NCBI RefSeq assembly: GCF_000416985.1
Contig: NZ_ATDL01000004.1
Location: 248,001-312,000 of the forward strand
Length of the DNA stretch: 64,000 nucleotides
Source: Sphingobacterium paucimobilis HER1398
Lineage (GTDB): Bacteria > Bacteroidota > Bacteroidia > Sphingobacteriales > Sphingobacteriaceae
Direction of reading: 5' to 3'
A model generated the notes under the pieces. It was not told the origin of the DNA. It made no database searches and saw only the letters and a program-made list of their open reading frames with translations. Of this stretch, positions 1 to 7,217 are shown piece after piece. Each line of letters starts with the position of its first letter. Positions within the stretch are counted from its first letter, which is position 1. A program made the translations under genes and the position numbers.

Positions 1-278
1 AGTGTTTTCCAACCACCATTGGTGGCAGCAATATAGCTTTGGTCTTCCTTCCATGTAAACAAGTAAGATGTAAATGCAACAGCCAATAAAAAAGAACTTA
101 GTATCAAGAAGAGCCCAATAATCTTTAAGGCCTTTCTTTGCCCTTCCGAAAAATCGATATTATCAAAAGATTTTACGAATGAAGGAGTTTTCTTTTTAGC
201 TATTGTCGCAGTACTCTTTGCTTCTTTTGTATTTCGATTCTGACTGCTATTTTTAAATGTATTGCCTTTGTATGCCAT
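1..278 (-). CDS. ftsK: DNA translocase FtsK, N-terminal part (cut by window edge)
   Basis: The frame opens at ATG 278 and runs off the left edge, giving about 92 residues. It begins with a basic, Asn/Thr/Lys-rich cytoplasmic tail (MAYKGNTFKNSSQNRN...), then SEGQRKALKIIG followed by one hydrophobic segment (LFLILSSFLLAVAFTSYLF) and TWKEDQSYIAA. This matches the start of Bacteroidota FtsK/SpoIIIE translocases, where the segment is the first of four membrane helices before the ATPase and gamma domains, which are not visible here. FtsK pumps chromosomal DNA through the septum and activates dimer resolution at division. It is divergent from the DUF4397 lipoprotein gene. The ATPase lies outside the window, so the call rests only on the N-terminus. 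Confidence 0.72.
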   Translation of the reverse strand, partial: MAYKGNTFKNSSQNRNTKEAKSTATIAKKKTPSFVKSFDNIDFSEGQRKALKIIGLFLILSSFLLAVAFTSYLFTWKEDQSYIAATNGGWKT

Positions 279-302
279 GAAAATGTTATACTTTACCGTA
301 TA

Positions 303-310
303 CAAACTTA
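303..310 (-). promoter_or_regulatory. ftsK -7 box
   Basis: The minus strand reads TAAGTTTG, matching the Bacteroidota TAnnTTTG -7 element, about 25 bases before the ftsK ATG. No convincing -33 box is visible in the A/T-rich sequence upstream. Confidence 0.5.
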
Positions 311-420
311 TTAAAAAAAAATGGGAGAAATGTATTGTTATTGGGGATTTGTAAGGTATGTGTAGCATTTGCTGTATACTGTTCGTTTTAATCATTAAAT
401 TAGCATTTTACGGGGCAGGT

Positions 421-1128
421 ATGAACTATAGATATAATATTGCACTTTTTTTGATAACATTGTTCCTGAACAGTTGTGTAAAGGATGATGGGATGAACCC
501 ATATGATAGCCCTAGCGACTTATCTAGCTTGGCTAGCTTTAATGCAGTTCCTGGCACTTCTGAATTGAGCCTTTTTTTAGATGGTGCTAGGTTGAATAAG
601 ACAGATGAGAAGTTCTCTTTTAGTGAATTCATGTCACATCGAAATGTCTATCCAGGAGAAAAAAAGCTTAATATTGAAGGTGTTTATGTCAAGGGGGAGA
701 AAATCAGGACTTTAAAGGATATTTCTCTGCATGCAGGGAATATATATAGTTTGTTTCTTTATGAAGAGGGGGGAATTCAGACGTTATTAACAAAGGACAA
801 TATTGTCGTACCTAAAGAAGGGTATGCTAAAATTAGACTGGCGCATATGGTTAAAGATGCTCCAGCACTTAGCATATGGGATAAAGAAAGGCCTCAACCT
901 TTATTTGGAAATATACCTTTTAAGGGTGTCACTGAGTTTATAGAAGTTAAAGCCGATGAGATTGTGGAATTGCACATTATACCATCTGGTGATAGAAGTA
1001 ATAAGAGTCTAGAAATCTCACAAACTTTTGTTCCTAGAAACAAAGCTTTTTATACACTAATGGTCGTTGGATTAATCAATGCGGAAGATAAAGAGCAAGA
1101 AGTATCTCTCCAAGTTATAGAGTTTTAA
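421..1128 (+). CDS. DUF4397 domain lipoprotein
   Basis: This is a 235-residue predicted lipoprotein. From ATG 421 it starts with a signal peptide II, MNYRYNIALFLITLFLNSC, with the lipidated Cys at residue 19. An in-frame ATG at 358 would add 21 residues ahead of the signal sequence and is less likely. After a short linker, the protein has a beta-rich domain with phrases such as SELSLFLDGARLN, YPGEKKLNIEG and AKIRLAHMVKDAPALSIWD, which resemble DUF4397, a beta-sandwich found in surface proteins of Bacteroidota. Its function is unknown. It stands alone between divergent ftsK and the convergent gene ending at 1140. Confidence 0.7.
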   Translation: MNYRYNIALFLITLFLNSCVKDDGMNPYDSPSDLSSLASFNAVPGTSELSLFLDGARLNKTDEKFSFSEFMSHRNVYPGEKKLNIEGVYVKGEKIRTLKDISLHAGNIYSLFLYEEGGIQTLLTKDNIVVPKEGYAKIRLAHMVKDAPALSIWDKERPQPLFGNIPFKGVTEFIEVKADEIVELHIIPSGDRSNKSLEISQTFVPRNKAFYTLMVVGLINAEDKEQEVSLQVIEF

Positions 1129-1139
1129 GAGAAATTTAT

Positions 1140-1577
1140 CTACTTTCTTCGCCTATCGTTTTTTTGGCGTTCTTGTAATGTACTTCGCAATAGATCATTG
1201 AAGTCTTCAACAACTTGAAAGAATTGTGATGCTCTGGCTTGTCCAAGAACCTTGGCAAATTCTTCTCTATATTTTTTTTTGGTTTCGACTTCTTTTGCAT
1301 CAAAAGCAATTACATCACGTTTAACTCCTGTGAAAGAGTTCGCCTGCTGCGGCGTTTCTCCTCTTTTTGCCCGTTTTAACTCTCTTAATTCATCACTATA
1401 TTTGTTGTAGATAGGGAAAAATTTCTGAGCTTCACTAGGTGTTATCTTGAGCTCTTTGGTGATATAAGCTATTTTCTCACTTTCAATCGCCTCAAAGTTT
1501 CTTTGTTGGGCAAATGTTATTGAAAGAGAGAACAGCAAAAAGAAAACTGTAGTTAAAATATACTTTAAACGTAACAT
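1140..1577 (-). CDS. Small secreted Spy/CpxP-like periplasmic protein
   Basis: The product has 145 residues with a signal peptide (MLRLKYILTTVFFLLFSLSITFAQ) and a mature part that is almost wholly helical and charged (EKIAYITKELKITPSEAQKFFPIYNKY, then KRAKRG and ETKKKYREEFAKVLG), ending in a basic tail QKNDRRRK. The pattern ITPSEAQKFFPIYNKYSDELREL followed by KYREEFAKVLG recalls the helical hairpin of Spy/CpxP-type stress chaperones and of zinc-resistance proteins. It is the last gene of the sigma factor run; its ATG shares a base with the end of the preceding gene. A role as a periplasmic sensor or chaperone for that sigma system is inference. Confidence 0.6.
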   Translation of the reverse strand: MLRLKYILTTVFFLLFSLSITFAQQRNFEAIESEKIAYITKELKITPSEAQKFFPIYNKYSDELRELKRAKRGETPQQANSFTGVKRDVIAFDAKEVETKKKYREEFAKVLGQARASQFFQVVEDFNDLLRSTLQERQKNDRRRK

Positions 1578-2449
1578 TATAGCATGTAATTTAAATATTC
1601 CTTTATATCCTCGTCAGCTATCGTATTATCTATGTGATTTTGGTTAGCGGTATCTTCTTGTTCTATAAATTTTGTCAGGTGCATCAGTTCTTCTCCTTCC
1701 GATACCTGAGCCAGGTACTCTAAGATTTCTTCATCGCTTACCTCACCAAGATTAATCTGGGTCGAGTTTGTCTGAAGTCTGGGGATAGAATTGGACAATG
1801 AAGCCTGCTTTAATGTAAAATAAGAACCAAATCCAATAAGGAATAGTAGTGCAGCAGCAGAAATATAGTTTATCCAGTTTCTGCCTTTGTTGATCGCAAT
1901 AGTCTTTGCTTTTGTTCCATTGTCATTCCTGTACAGGGATGATGTGCTATTAATCTTATCAGATAAGGCATTAAAATAATCCGTTGGAATTGAATAACCA
2001 TCAGAAGGGACTTTTGATTTAAGTGCTTCTTCTGACCTTTTTGTCGCTATATCTTTTTCTAATGAAGAAAAATAGTCGGTAGGAATAGCAAAACCATCGT
2101 CAATGATCGTCTCCTTGAGCTTGATTTCTGAAATTTGGGCTAGTATGGAATGCTCTAGATTTTCAAAATAACCCTGAGGCACATCGGCAGAGAAAGTTGC
2201 CTGTTCTTTAATCCTAATTTCTGATTTCTTAATTAAAATAGATTCTTCGAGTTGCTCAAAATAGTCTTTTGGCAGACTGTAACCATCAGATGCCGGTAAA
2301 GTACGAGATTGAAAAACACTAATCTCTGTTAGAATAGATTCTTTCTGTTTTATAAAGAAATCATTGGGTGTAGAAAAAGGTGTCACACGTAGTGAGTCAG
2401 GAAGGTTATTGTCTTCCATTGGCTCGTTATATATGTCTCTTTCTCTCAT
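1577..2449 (-). CDS. Repeat-bearing single-pass membrane protein, probable anti-sigma factor
   Basis: This 290-residue protein lies just downstream of an ECF sigma gene. Residues about 20-170 hold five spaced copies of a motif of the form (DGY)s(I/L)PxDYFxxLExxIxxxxSE, for example GYSLPKDYFEQLEESIL, VPQGYFENLEHSIL and AIPTDYFSSLEKDI. A single hydrophobic helix (ISAAALLFLIGFGSYFTL, about residue 195-212) separates this cytoplasmic part from an acidic periplasmic tail that ends in DIKEYLNYML. The topology and position fit an anti-sigma factor, but no zinc-finger HxxxCxxC is present. PxxYF motifs occur singly at the start of many Bacteroidota anti-sigma-type proteins; five copies are unusual. 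An internal ATG (MEDNNLPDSL) is an alternative start. Confidence 0.6.
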   Translation of the reverse strand: MRERDIYNEPMEDNNLPDSLRVTPFSTPNDFFIKQKESILTEISVFQSRTLPASDGYSLPKDYFEQLEESILIKKSEIRIKEQATFSADVPQGYFENLEHSILAQISEIKLKETIIDDGFAIPTDYFSSLEKDIATKRSEEALKSKVPSDGYSIPTDYFNALSDKINSTSSLYRNDNGTKAKTIAINKGRNWINYISAAALLFLIGFGSYFTLKQASLSNSIPRLQTNSTQINLGEVSDEEILEYLAQVSEGEELMHLTKFIEQEDTANQNHIDNTIADEDIKEYLNYML

Positions 2450-2483
2450 GGTCTATCTATAGATACATTCTTAGGATAAAGGT

Positions 2484-3029
2484 TTAATCATTGTTGTTAA
2501 AAAAGTTTTCAACCTTCTTGACCGCTAGGTGATAGGATGCTTTCAGAGCACCTACGCTAGTTCCTAATATGTCAGATATCTCATCGTATTTCAGATCTTC
2601 GAAATATTTCATGTTGAAAACCAAACGTTGCTTTTCTGGGAGAGTCAAGAGAGCTTGTTGTAGTTTCATCTGCGCCTTATCACCATTGAAATAAGTGGTA
2701 TCGGCTAATGTTTCTGAAAGGTAAGAAGAATTGTCGTCATCAAGAGATACATTCTGCTTTTGTTTTTTCTTATTTAAGAAAGTAATACATTCATTTGTAG
2801 CTATACGATACAGCCAGGTATACAGCTGTGAATCTTCTCTAAACTTTTCCAAGTTTCGCCATATCTTGATGAAAATATCTTGGGTCACGTCATCCGCATC
2901 GTCATGATCAATGACCATGCGTCTGACATGCCAATATATTTTCTGTTGATATTTTTTTAACAAATGACTGAACGCCGCTTCTCGTGTACGTTCGTCTGCA
3001 AACATAGCTATGATTTGCGCGTCTTCCAT
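2484..3029 (-). CDS. ECF-type RNA polymerase sigma factor
   Basis: The product has 181 residues, typical of extracytoplasmic function sigma-70 proteins. Region 2 spans about 25-95 (FSHLLKKYQQKIYWHVRRM, DADDVTQDIFIKIWRNL, TWLYRIATNECITFLNKKK) and region 4 spans about 120-178 (LPEKQRLVFNMKYFEDLKYDEIS, then the helix-turn-helix LGTSVGALKASYHLAVKKV). Between them is an acidic linker. The gene starts 5 bases after the transketolase C-subunit stop, so the two are very probably cotranscribed, and it is followed by the putative anti-sigma gene after 34 bases. The regulon cannot be read from the sequence. Confidence 0.92.
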   Translation of the reverse strand: MEDAQIIAMFADERTREAAFSHLLKKYQQKIYWHVRRMVIDHDDADDVTQDIFIKIWRNLEKFREDSQLYTWLYRIATNECITFLNKKKQKQNVSLDDDNSSYLSETLADTTYFNGDKAQMKLQQALLTLPEKQRLVFNMKYFEDLKYDEISDILGTSVGALKASYHLAVKKVENFFNNND

Positions 3030-3034
3030 TTGAT

Positions 3035-3988
3035 TTATTTTCTACTGATAGCTTTACGTGCAGCAGCTACTATACTGTTAGCGTTAAGCCCGTATTTTTC
3101 CATCAACTGTGCCGGTGTGCCCGACTCTCCGAAGCTATCGTTGACAGCGACGTATTCTTGTGGAGTAGGCAGTTTCTGAGCCAATACCTGAGCTACACTA
3201 TCACCTAGTCCCCCAAGACGATTGTGCTCTTCGGCCGTTACGACACATCTTGTTTTTGCTACCGATTTTAGGATGGCCTCTTCATCCAACGGTTTAATGG
3301 TATGGATATTTATGATTTCGGCATTGATTCCCAGTTTTTCTAACTCTTCGCCAGCTTGTATAGCTTCCCATACAAGATGTCCTGTTGCGATGATAGTGAC
3401 ATCTGTCCCCTCATTAAGCATGACCGCTTTTCCGATTTCAAAGGTCTGATCTGCAGGAGTGAAGTTTGGTACTACAGGTCGGCCAAAACGTAAGTATACA
3501 GGCCCTACGTGGTTTACCAATGCAATTGTTGCGGCCTTAGTTTGATTGTAGTCGCAGGTATTAATAACCGTCATCCCTGGTAACATTTTCATCAAGCCGA
3601 TATCTTCTAAAATCTGATGCGTAGCCCCGTCCTCACCTAATGTAAGTCCCGCATGTGAAGCACATATTTTAACATTTTTGTCGGAATAGGCAACGGATTG
3701 ACGGATCTGATCATAAACACGACCGGTGGAAAAGTTAGCGAAAGTACCTGTAAAAGGTATTTTTCCACCAATAGTAAGTCCTGCCGCAATTCCTATCATA
3801 TTGGCTTCGGCGATACCAATTTGGAAAAATCGTTCTGGAAACTCTTTAATGAATGCATCCATTTTAAGAGAACCGATTAAATCGGCGCAGAGTGCTACTA
3901 CATTGCTGTTTATTTTGCCCGCTTCTAACAGGCCTGCTCCAAAACCCGAGCGTGTATCTTTAGATTCTGTAAAAGTATATTTTTTCAT
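3035..3988 (-). CDS. Transketolase, C-terminal subunit
   Basis: This 317-residue protein is the pyrimidine-binding plus C-terminal half of a split transketolase. It begins MKKYTFTESKDTRSGFGAGL, continues with VVALCADLIGSLKMDAFIKEFPERFFQIGIAEANMIG, where the Glu of GIAEANM is the residue that activates thiamine diphosphate, then GLTLGEDGATHQILEDIGLM and a C-terminal domain (EGTDVTIIATGHLVWEAIQAGEEL). The partner N-terminal subunit is encoded 74 bases upstream on the same strand. Together they would interconvert sugar phosphates in the non-oxidative pentose phosphate pathway. Split transketolases are common in archaea and several bacterial groups including Bacteroidota. Confidence 0.9.
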   Translation of the reverse strand: MKKYTFTESKDTRSGFGAGLLEAGKINSNVVALCADLIGSLKMDAFIKEFPERFFQIGIAEANMIGIAAGLTIGGKIPFTGTFANFSTGRVYDQIRQSVAYSDKNVKICASHAGLTLGEDGATHQILEDIGLMKMLPGMTVINTCDYNQTKAATIALVNHVGPVYLRFGRPVVPNFTPADQTFEIGKAVMLNEGTDVTIIATGHLVWEAIQAGEELEKLGINAEIINIHTIKPLDEEAILKSVAKTRCVVTAEEHNRLGGLGDSVAQVLAQKLPTPQEYVAVNDSFGESGTPAQLMEKYGLNANSIVAAARKAISRK

Positions 3989-4062
3989 TATATTATAGAT
4001 GTGAGATACTAATGATTATAGTCTCATTTTTAATATCTGGTTTCTAAAACTCTATTTTAAAT

Positions 4063-4911
4063 TTAGTAGTCCCCCAAAGTTCTAGGGATTTGATTAAGAG
4101 CTGATTCTAATTGCTCATCATTGGGAGCAGCACCATGCCATTTGTGAGTACCCATCATATAGTCTACACCAAATCCCATCTCGGTGTGTAATAATATGAC
4201 CACGGGTTTTCCTTTTCCAGTGCGGGATTTAGCTTCGTCTAGACCAGCGATTACTTCAGTCATATCATTGCCCTTGTTTACCTCTAGAACGTCCCATCCA
4301 AATGCTTCCCATTTAGCTTTTAAATTACCTAATGACAAGACCTGATTGGTAGGGCCATCTATTTGTGCTCCATTGTAATCCACAGCAGCTATAATATTAT
4401 CTACCTTGTTGTGAGGTGCATACATTGCGGCTTCCCATACTTGCCCTTCTTGTAGCTCTCCGTCACCCATTAATACATAGACTAAATGATTGTCTTTGTT
4501 CAGTTTTTTAGCCTGTGCAGCTCCAACAGCTACCGAAAGTCCCTGTCCTAGAGATCCCGAGGCAACTCGTATTCCAGGTAGATGTTCATGTGTTGTAGGA
4601 TGCCCCTGTAGACGAGTGTTGAGTTTTCGGAAAGTCGCTAATTCACTTACCGGAAAATAACCAGCTCTAGCTAGGGTGCTATAAAACACAGGAGATATAT
4701 GTCCGTTTGACAAGAAAAATAAGTCTTCATCTTTTCCGTCCATTTGAAAAGAAATGTCATGTTTCATAGCGTGAAAATACAGCGCTACAAAATAGTCTGC
4801 ACATCCTAAAGACCCTCCTGGGTGACCAGATTGACAGGCATGTACCATACGTACGATATCACGCCTTACCTGAGAAGCGATTTGCTCGAGATTGTTAATA
4901 TCTACACTCAT
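4063..4911 (-). CDS. Transketolase, N-terminal (ThDP-binding) subunit
   Basis: The product has 282 residues with the classical diphosphate-binding half of transketolase: RRDIVRMVHACQSGHPGGSLGCADYFVALY near the start, FLSNGHISPVFYS, GSLGQGLSVAVGAAQAKKL, and the thiamine diphosphate/magnesium motif GDGELQEGQVWEAA followed by DNIIAAVDYNGAQIDG. It lacks the second half, which is encoded by the next gene. A likely promoter with the minus-strand sequence TACCTTTA sits 40-50 bases ahead of the ATG. The gene is the first of a run that reads transketolase N, transketolase C, sigma factor, putative anti-sigma, Spy-like protein. Confidence 0.92.
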   Translation of the reverse strand: MSVDINNLEQIASQVRRDIVRMVHACQSGHPGGSLGCADYFVALYFHAMKHDISFQMDGKDEDLFFLSNGHISPVFYSTLARAGYFPVSELATFRKLNTRLQGHPTTHEHLPGIRVASGSLGQGLSVAVGAAQAKKLNKDNHLVYVLMGDGELQEGQVWEAAMYAPHNKVDNIIAAVDYNGAQIDGPTNQVLSLGNLKAKWEAFGWDVLEVNKGNDMTEVIAGLDEAKSRTGKGKPVVILLHTEMGFGVDYMMGTHKWHGAAPNDEQLESALNQIPRTLGDY

Positions 4912-5016
4912 CTTTAATTGAATTTCATAATGTTTATTCGTAAAGGTAGTGAATTTTGAATATTTAGGGCTATTATTTGCATTTTTAATTGTTGTCGATT
5001 ATGGAATTGGTATGGA

Positions 5017-5046
5017 TTGTGCATCCCTAAGCAAATCATAGATTTG
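5017..5046 (+). promoter_or_regulatory. Promoter of the MuiA-like gene
   Basis: TTG at 5017-5019 is followed after 19 bases by TAGATTTG at 5039-5046, which is a good Bacteroidota -33/-7 pair. The expected start of transcription is about 5051, leaving a leader of roughly 23 bases before ATG 5074. Confidence 0.6.
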
Positions 5047-5073
5047 AAATAGTTATTTAAAGAGATTATTATA

Positions 5074-6681
5074 ATGAGAAAATTAATTTTTTGTATTTCG
5101 TTGTTGGGTTTAATATTGCCAAGTAAAGCACAACAAAAGTTAAGTGCCATTGCCGAAGTGAAGGAAGTCACTGTTTATGCAAATGGTGCTCAGGTGCAGA
5201 ATCGGGTTCTTGTCAATCTGCCTGCCGGTAGCAGTGATCTGATTATAAATAATGTGGCCAGTGATCTGGATGAAGGCAATGTCCAGATTAGTGGACCTGA
5301 TCAAGTGTCCGTTTTATCGATAGCAAAAACACGTGCTGAAGATGTGCCTATTTCTAATGTGAAGTATCAACGGTTAAAAGATTCTTTAGATTTATTGATC
5401 GCTGATAGAGAGGTGGTCGGGAATAAATTAGATGCTGCAAAAGGTGCATTGCAGATCTTGAAAAATGATAATCTCTTGGGGGGCGGTAATGGAAAAATTG
5501 ATGTGGCGGACTTATCCAAATTGGTTGATTACTACCAAATGAAGTCAGTAAATCTCAATAGAGATATTTCTAGTCTTAACAAAGAGATGGGGGTACTTGA
5601 CAAAAAGATTGCTCAAATGCAGATGGACTTACGTACGTATATTGGCAATGGAGGACAACTGAAACTACAGCTGGTCTCAAATCGCGGAGGTAATGTTACG
5701 TTGGACATCCGGTATATGACATATGCTGCAAGCTGGCAAGCATATTATGATTTAAAGGCAGTTTCTGTCTCAGCTCCGTTGAAGATGCTCTACAAGGCAA
5801 GTGTATCGCAAAATACGGGAGTAAACTGGCAGAATGCCAAGTTGATATTGTCCACAGGCAATCCTACAATGGGTGGAACAGCTCCTGTTCTTTCAACTTC
5901 GTATGCCGTGATCCGGAATCTTGATGAAGAGCTCTTTTCAAACTTATCGGTACAAAATAGAGCTCAGAATAAGATACAGTCATTGAGTGCGAAATCCATT
6001 CGAGCGGAGGTAAGCATGGATTCAAAAGCCCTAGAAGAAGTAGCTATTGCGACTACATCCATGGTTGAAAATCAGTTGAGTACTACATTTGATATAGAGG
6101 TGCCTTATACTATCCTTTCAAACGGTCAGCCGCACAGTGTAACGTTGAAGGAATTCTCTCAACCTGCAATCTATAAATACTATGCTGTTCCGAAGTTAGA
6201 TAAAGATGCTTTCTTGATGGCAGAAATCACAGACTTCCAAAAATTGAACTTAATCCCTGGTGAAGCAAATATATCCTTTGAAAATATGTTTGTAGGCAAG
6301 TCGTATATCAACCCCAATATAACTACGGATACATTGAATTTAAGCCTTGGTAGAGATCACGGAATATCTATAAAAAGGGAGCGTATAATGGATCAAAAAA
6401 GTACGCAAATCTCTGGTAGTTGGAAAAGGCAAATATTTACCTATGAGATTAAAGTCCGAAACAATAAATCCAGCGAAGTAGACATCCTGTTGAAAGATCA
6501 GTACCCTATCTCTACGGATAAGTCAATCGAGGTAGAATTGTTGGAAGCAAAATCTGCACAGGTTAATGCGGAAACGGGAATTGCGACCTGGACAGTTCGA
6601 TTGAAGCCTAATGAAACACAAACTTATAGAATAAGCTATATGGTAAAGTCTCCTAAGGACAAGTCGTTAGCTTTTAATTAA
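5074..6681 (+). CDS. MuiA family protein (DUF4140-DUF4139)
   Basis: This 535-residue secreted protein has a signal peptide ending SKAQQ. The N-terminal domain (about 25-130) begins KLSAIAEVKEVTVYANGAQV, typical of DUF4140, followed by a coiled-coil region (DSLDLLIADREVV to AQMQMDLRTYIGNG, about 95-190). The C-terminal DUF4139 domain starts near MTYAASWQAYYDLKAVSVSAPLKM and ends with GIATWTVRLKPNETQTYRISYMVKSPK. Proteins of this architecture are annotated as mucoidy inhibitor A after a Shigella gene, but their biochemical role is not established. It is monocistronic, with its own promoter and a strong terminator. Confidence 0.85.
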   Translation: MRKLIFCISLLGLILPSKAQQKLSAIAEVKEVTVYANGAQVQNRVLVNLPAGSSDLIINNVASDLDEGNVQISGPDQVSVLSIAKTRAEDVPISNVKYQRLKDSLDLLIADREVVGNKLDAAKGALQILKNDNLLGGGNGKIDVADLSKLVDYYQMKSVNLNRDISSLNKEMGVLDKKIAQMQMDLRTYIGNGGQLKLQLVSNRGGNVTLDIRYMTYAASWQAYYDLKAVSVSAPLKMLYKASVSQNTGVNWQNAKLILSTGNPTMGGTAPVLSTSYAVIRNLDEELFSNLSVQNRAQNKIQSLSAKSIRAEVSMDSKALEEVAIATTSMVENQLSTTFDIEVPYTILSNGQPHSVTLKEFSQPAIYKYYAVPKLDKDAFLMAEITDFQKLNLIPGEANISFENMFVGKSYINPNITTDTLNLSLGRDHGISIKRERIMDQKSTQISGSWKRQIFTYEIKVRNNKSSEVDILLKDQYPISTDKSIEVELLEAKSAQVNAETGIATWTVRLKPNETQTYRISYMVKSPKDKSLAFN

Positions 6682-6695
6682 GTGTTTTAAAAGCA

Positions 6696-6727
6696 AAAAA
6701 GGCAGCGAAATTACTCGCTGCCTTTTT
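6696..6727. terminator. Bidirectional Rho-independent terminator
   Basis: AAAAAGGCAGCGA pairs with TCGCTGCCTTTTT around a 6-base loop. A and T runs on both sides let it serve both the MuiA-like gene and the convergent membrane protein gene. Confidence 0.85.
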
Positions 6728-6728
6728 A

Positions 6729-7154
6729 TTAGTTTAATATAGACCATGTTGACCAAGGTATTCTACTGAGTATAAGTATTAATCCGATGGTGTACATAAT
6801 GAATACTTTTTGGTTGGCAGCGTAATCTTCTTTCGCTTTTTTAGCCTTGGAGTAACCTATGGTAATTAAAACGATCGCAATAATCATGGTCAACGGGTGT
6901 TCGATTACTTTAAACCGTAACTCAGAACTTTTCATAGTACCTGCTGAAAACATGGTGTAGTATTTAAGAGTGAAAAAGTAAATTAGACCGATCAATAACT
7001 GAAGGTGTGCACTGATAAAGCCGATTAATGCTACTTTACGGTTGTAAGGTTTAGCTTTAAAATAATTGACAGCTGTAATGATAATTGAAATAACCAAAGC
7101 CGCCAATAAGATGATTGCTAGGGTGGAGTGTAGGTGTTTCATTCCTGTTAACAT
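6729..7154 (-). CDS. Small four-helix membrane protein (often labelled cytochrome B)
   Basis: The product has 141 residues with four hydrophobic segments (LAIILLAALVISIIITAV, VALIGFISAHLQLLIGLIYFF, PLTMIIAIVLITIGYS, KVFIMYTIGLILILSRIPW). Histidines lie at MKHLHSTL, in the second helix and in IEHP, and such proteins are labelled cytochrome B in Bacteroidota databases. I see the histidines but no proof of heme binding. The internal ATG of MKHLHSTL, four codons in, is an equally likely start. Its function is unknown. Confidence 0.65.
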   Translation of the reverse strand: MLTGMKHLHSTLAIILLAALVISIIITAVNYFKAKPYNRKVALIGFISAHLQLLIGLIYFFTLKYYTMFSAGTMKSSELRFKVIEHPLTMIIAIVLITIGYSKAKKAKEDYAANQKVFIMYTIGLILILSRIPWSTWSILN

Positions 7155-7217
7155 GATTTATAGTTTAAGTTCTCTCTTTTGTTTTTCTCTTCTTTAATAA
7201 TGATTCCGTCAAAAGTA

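Noticed and set aside
3035..4911. 1-deoxyxylulose-5-phosphate synthase instead of transketolase
   Set aside because: Sizes and motifs (GDGELQEGQVWE, GIAEANM) fit the split transketolase, and there are two separate genes.
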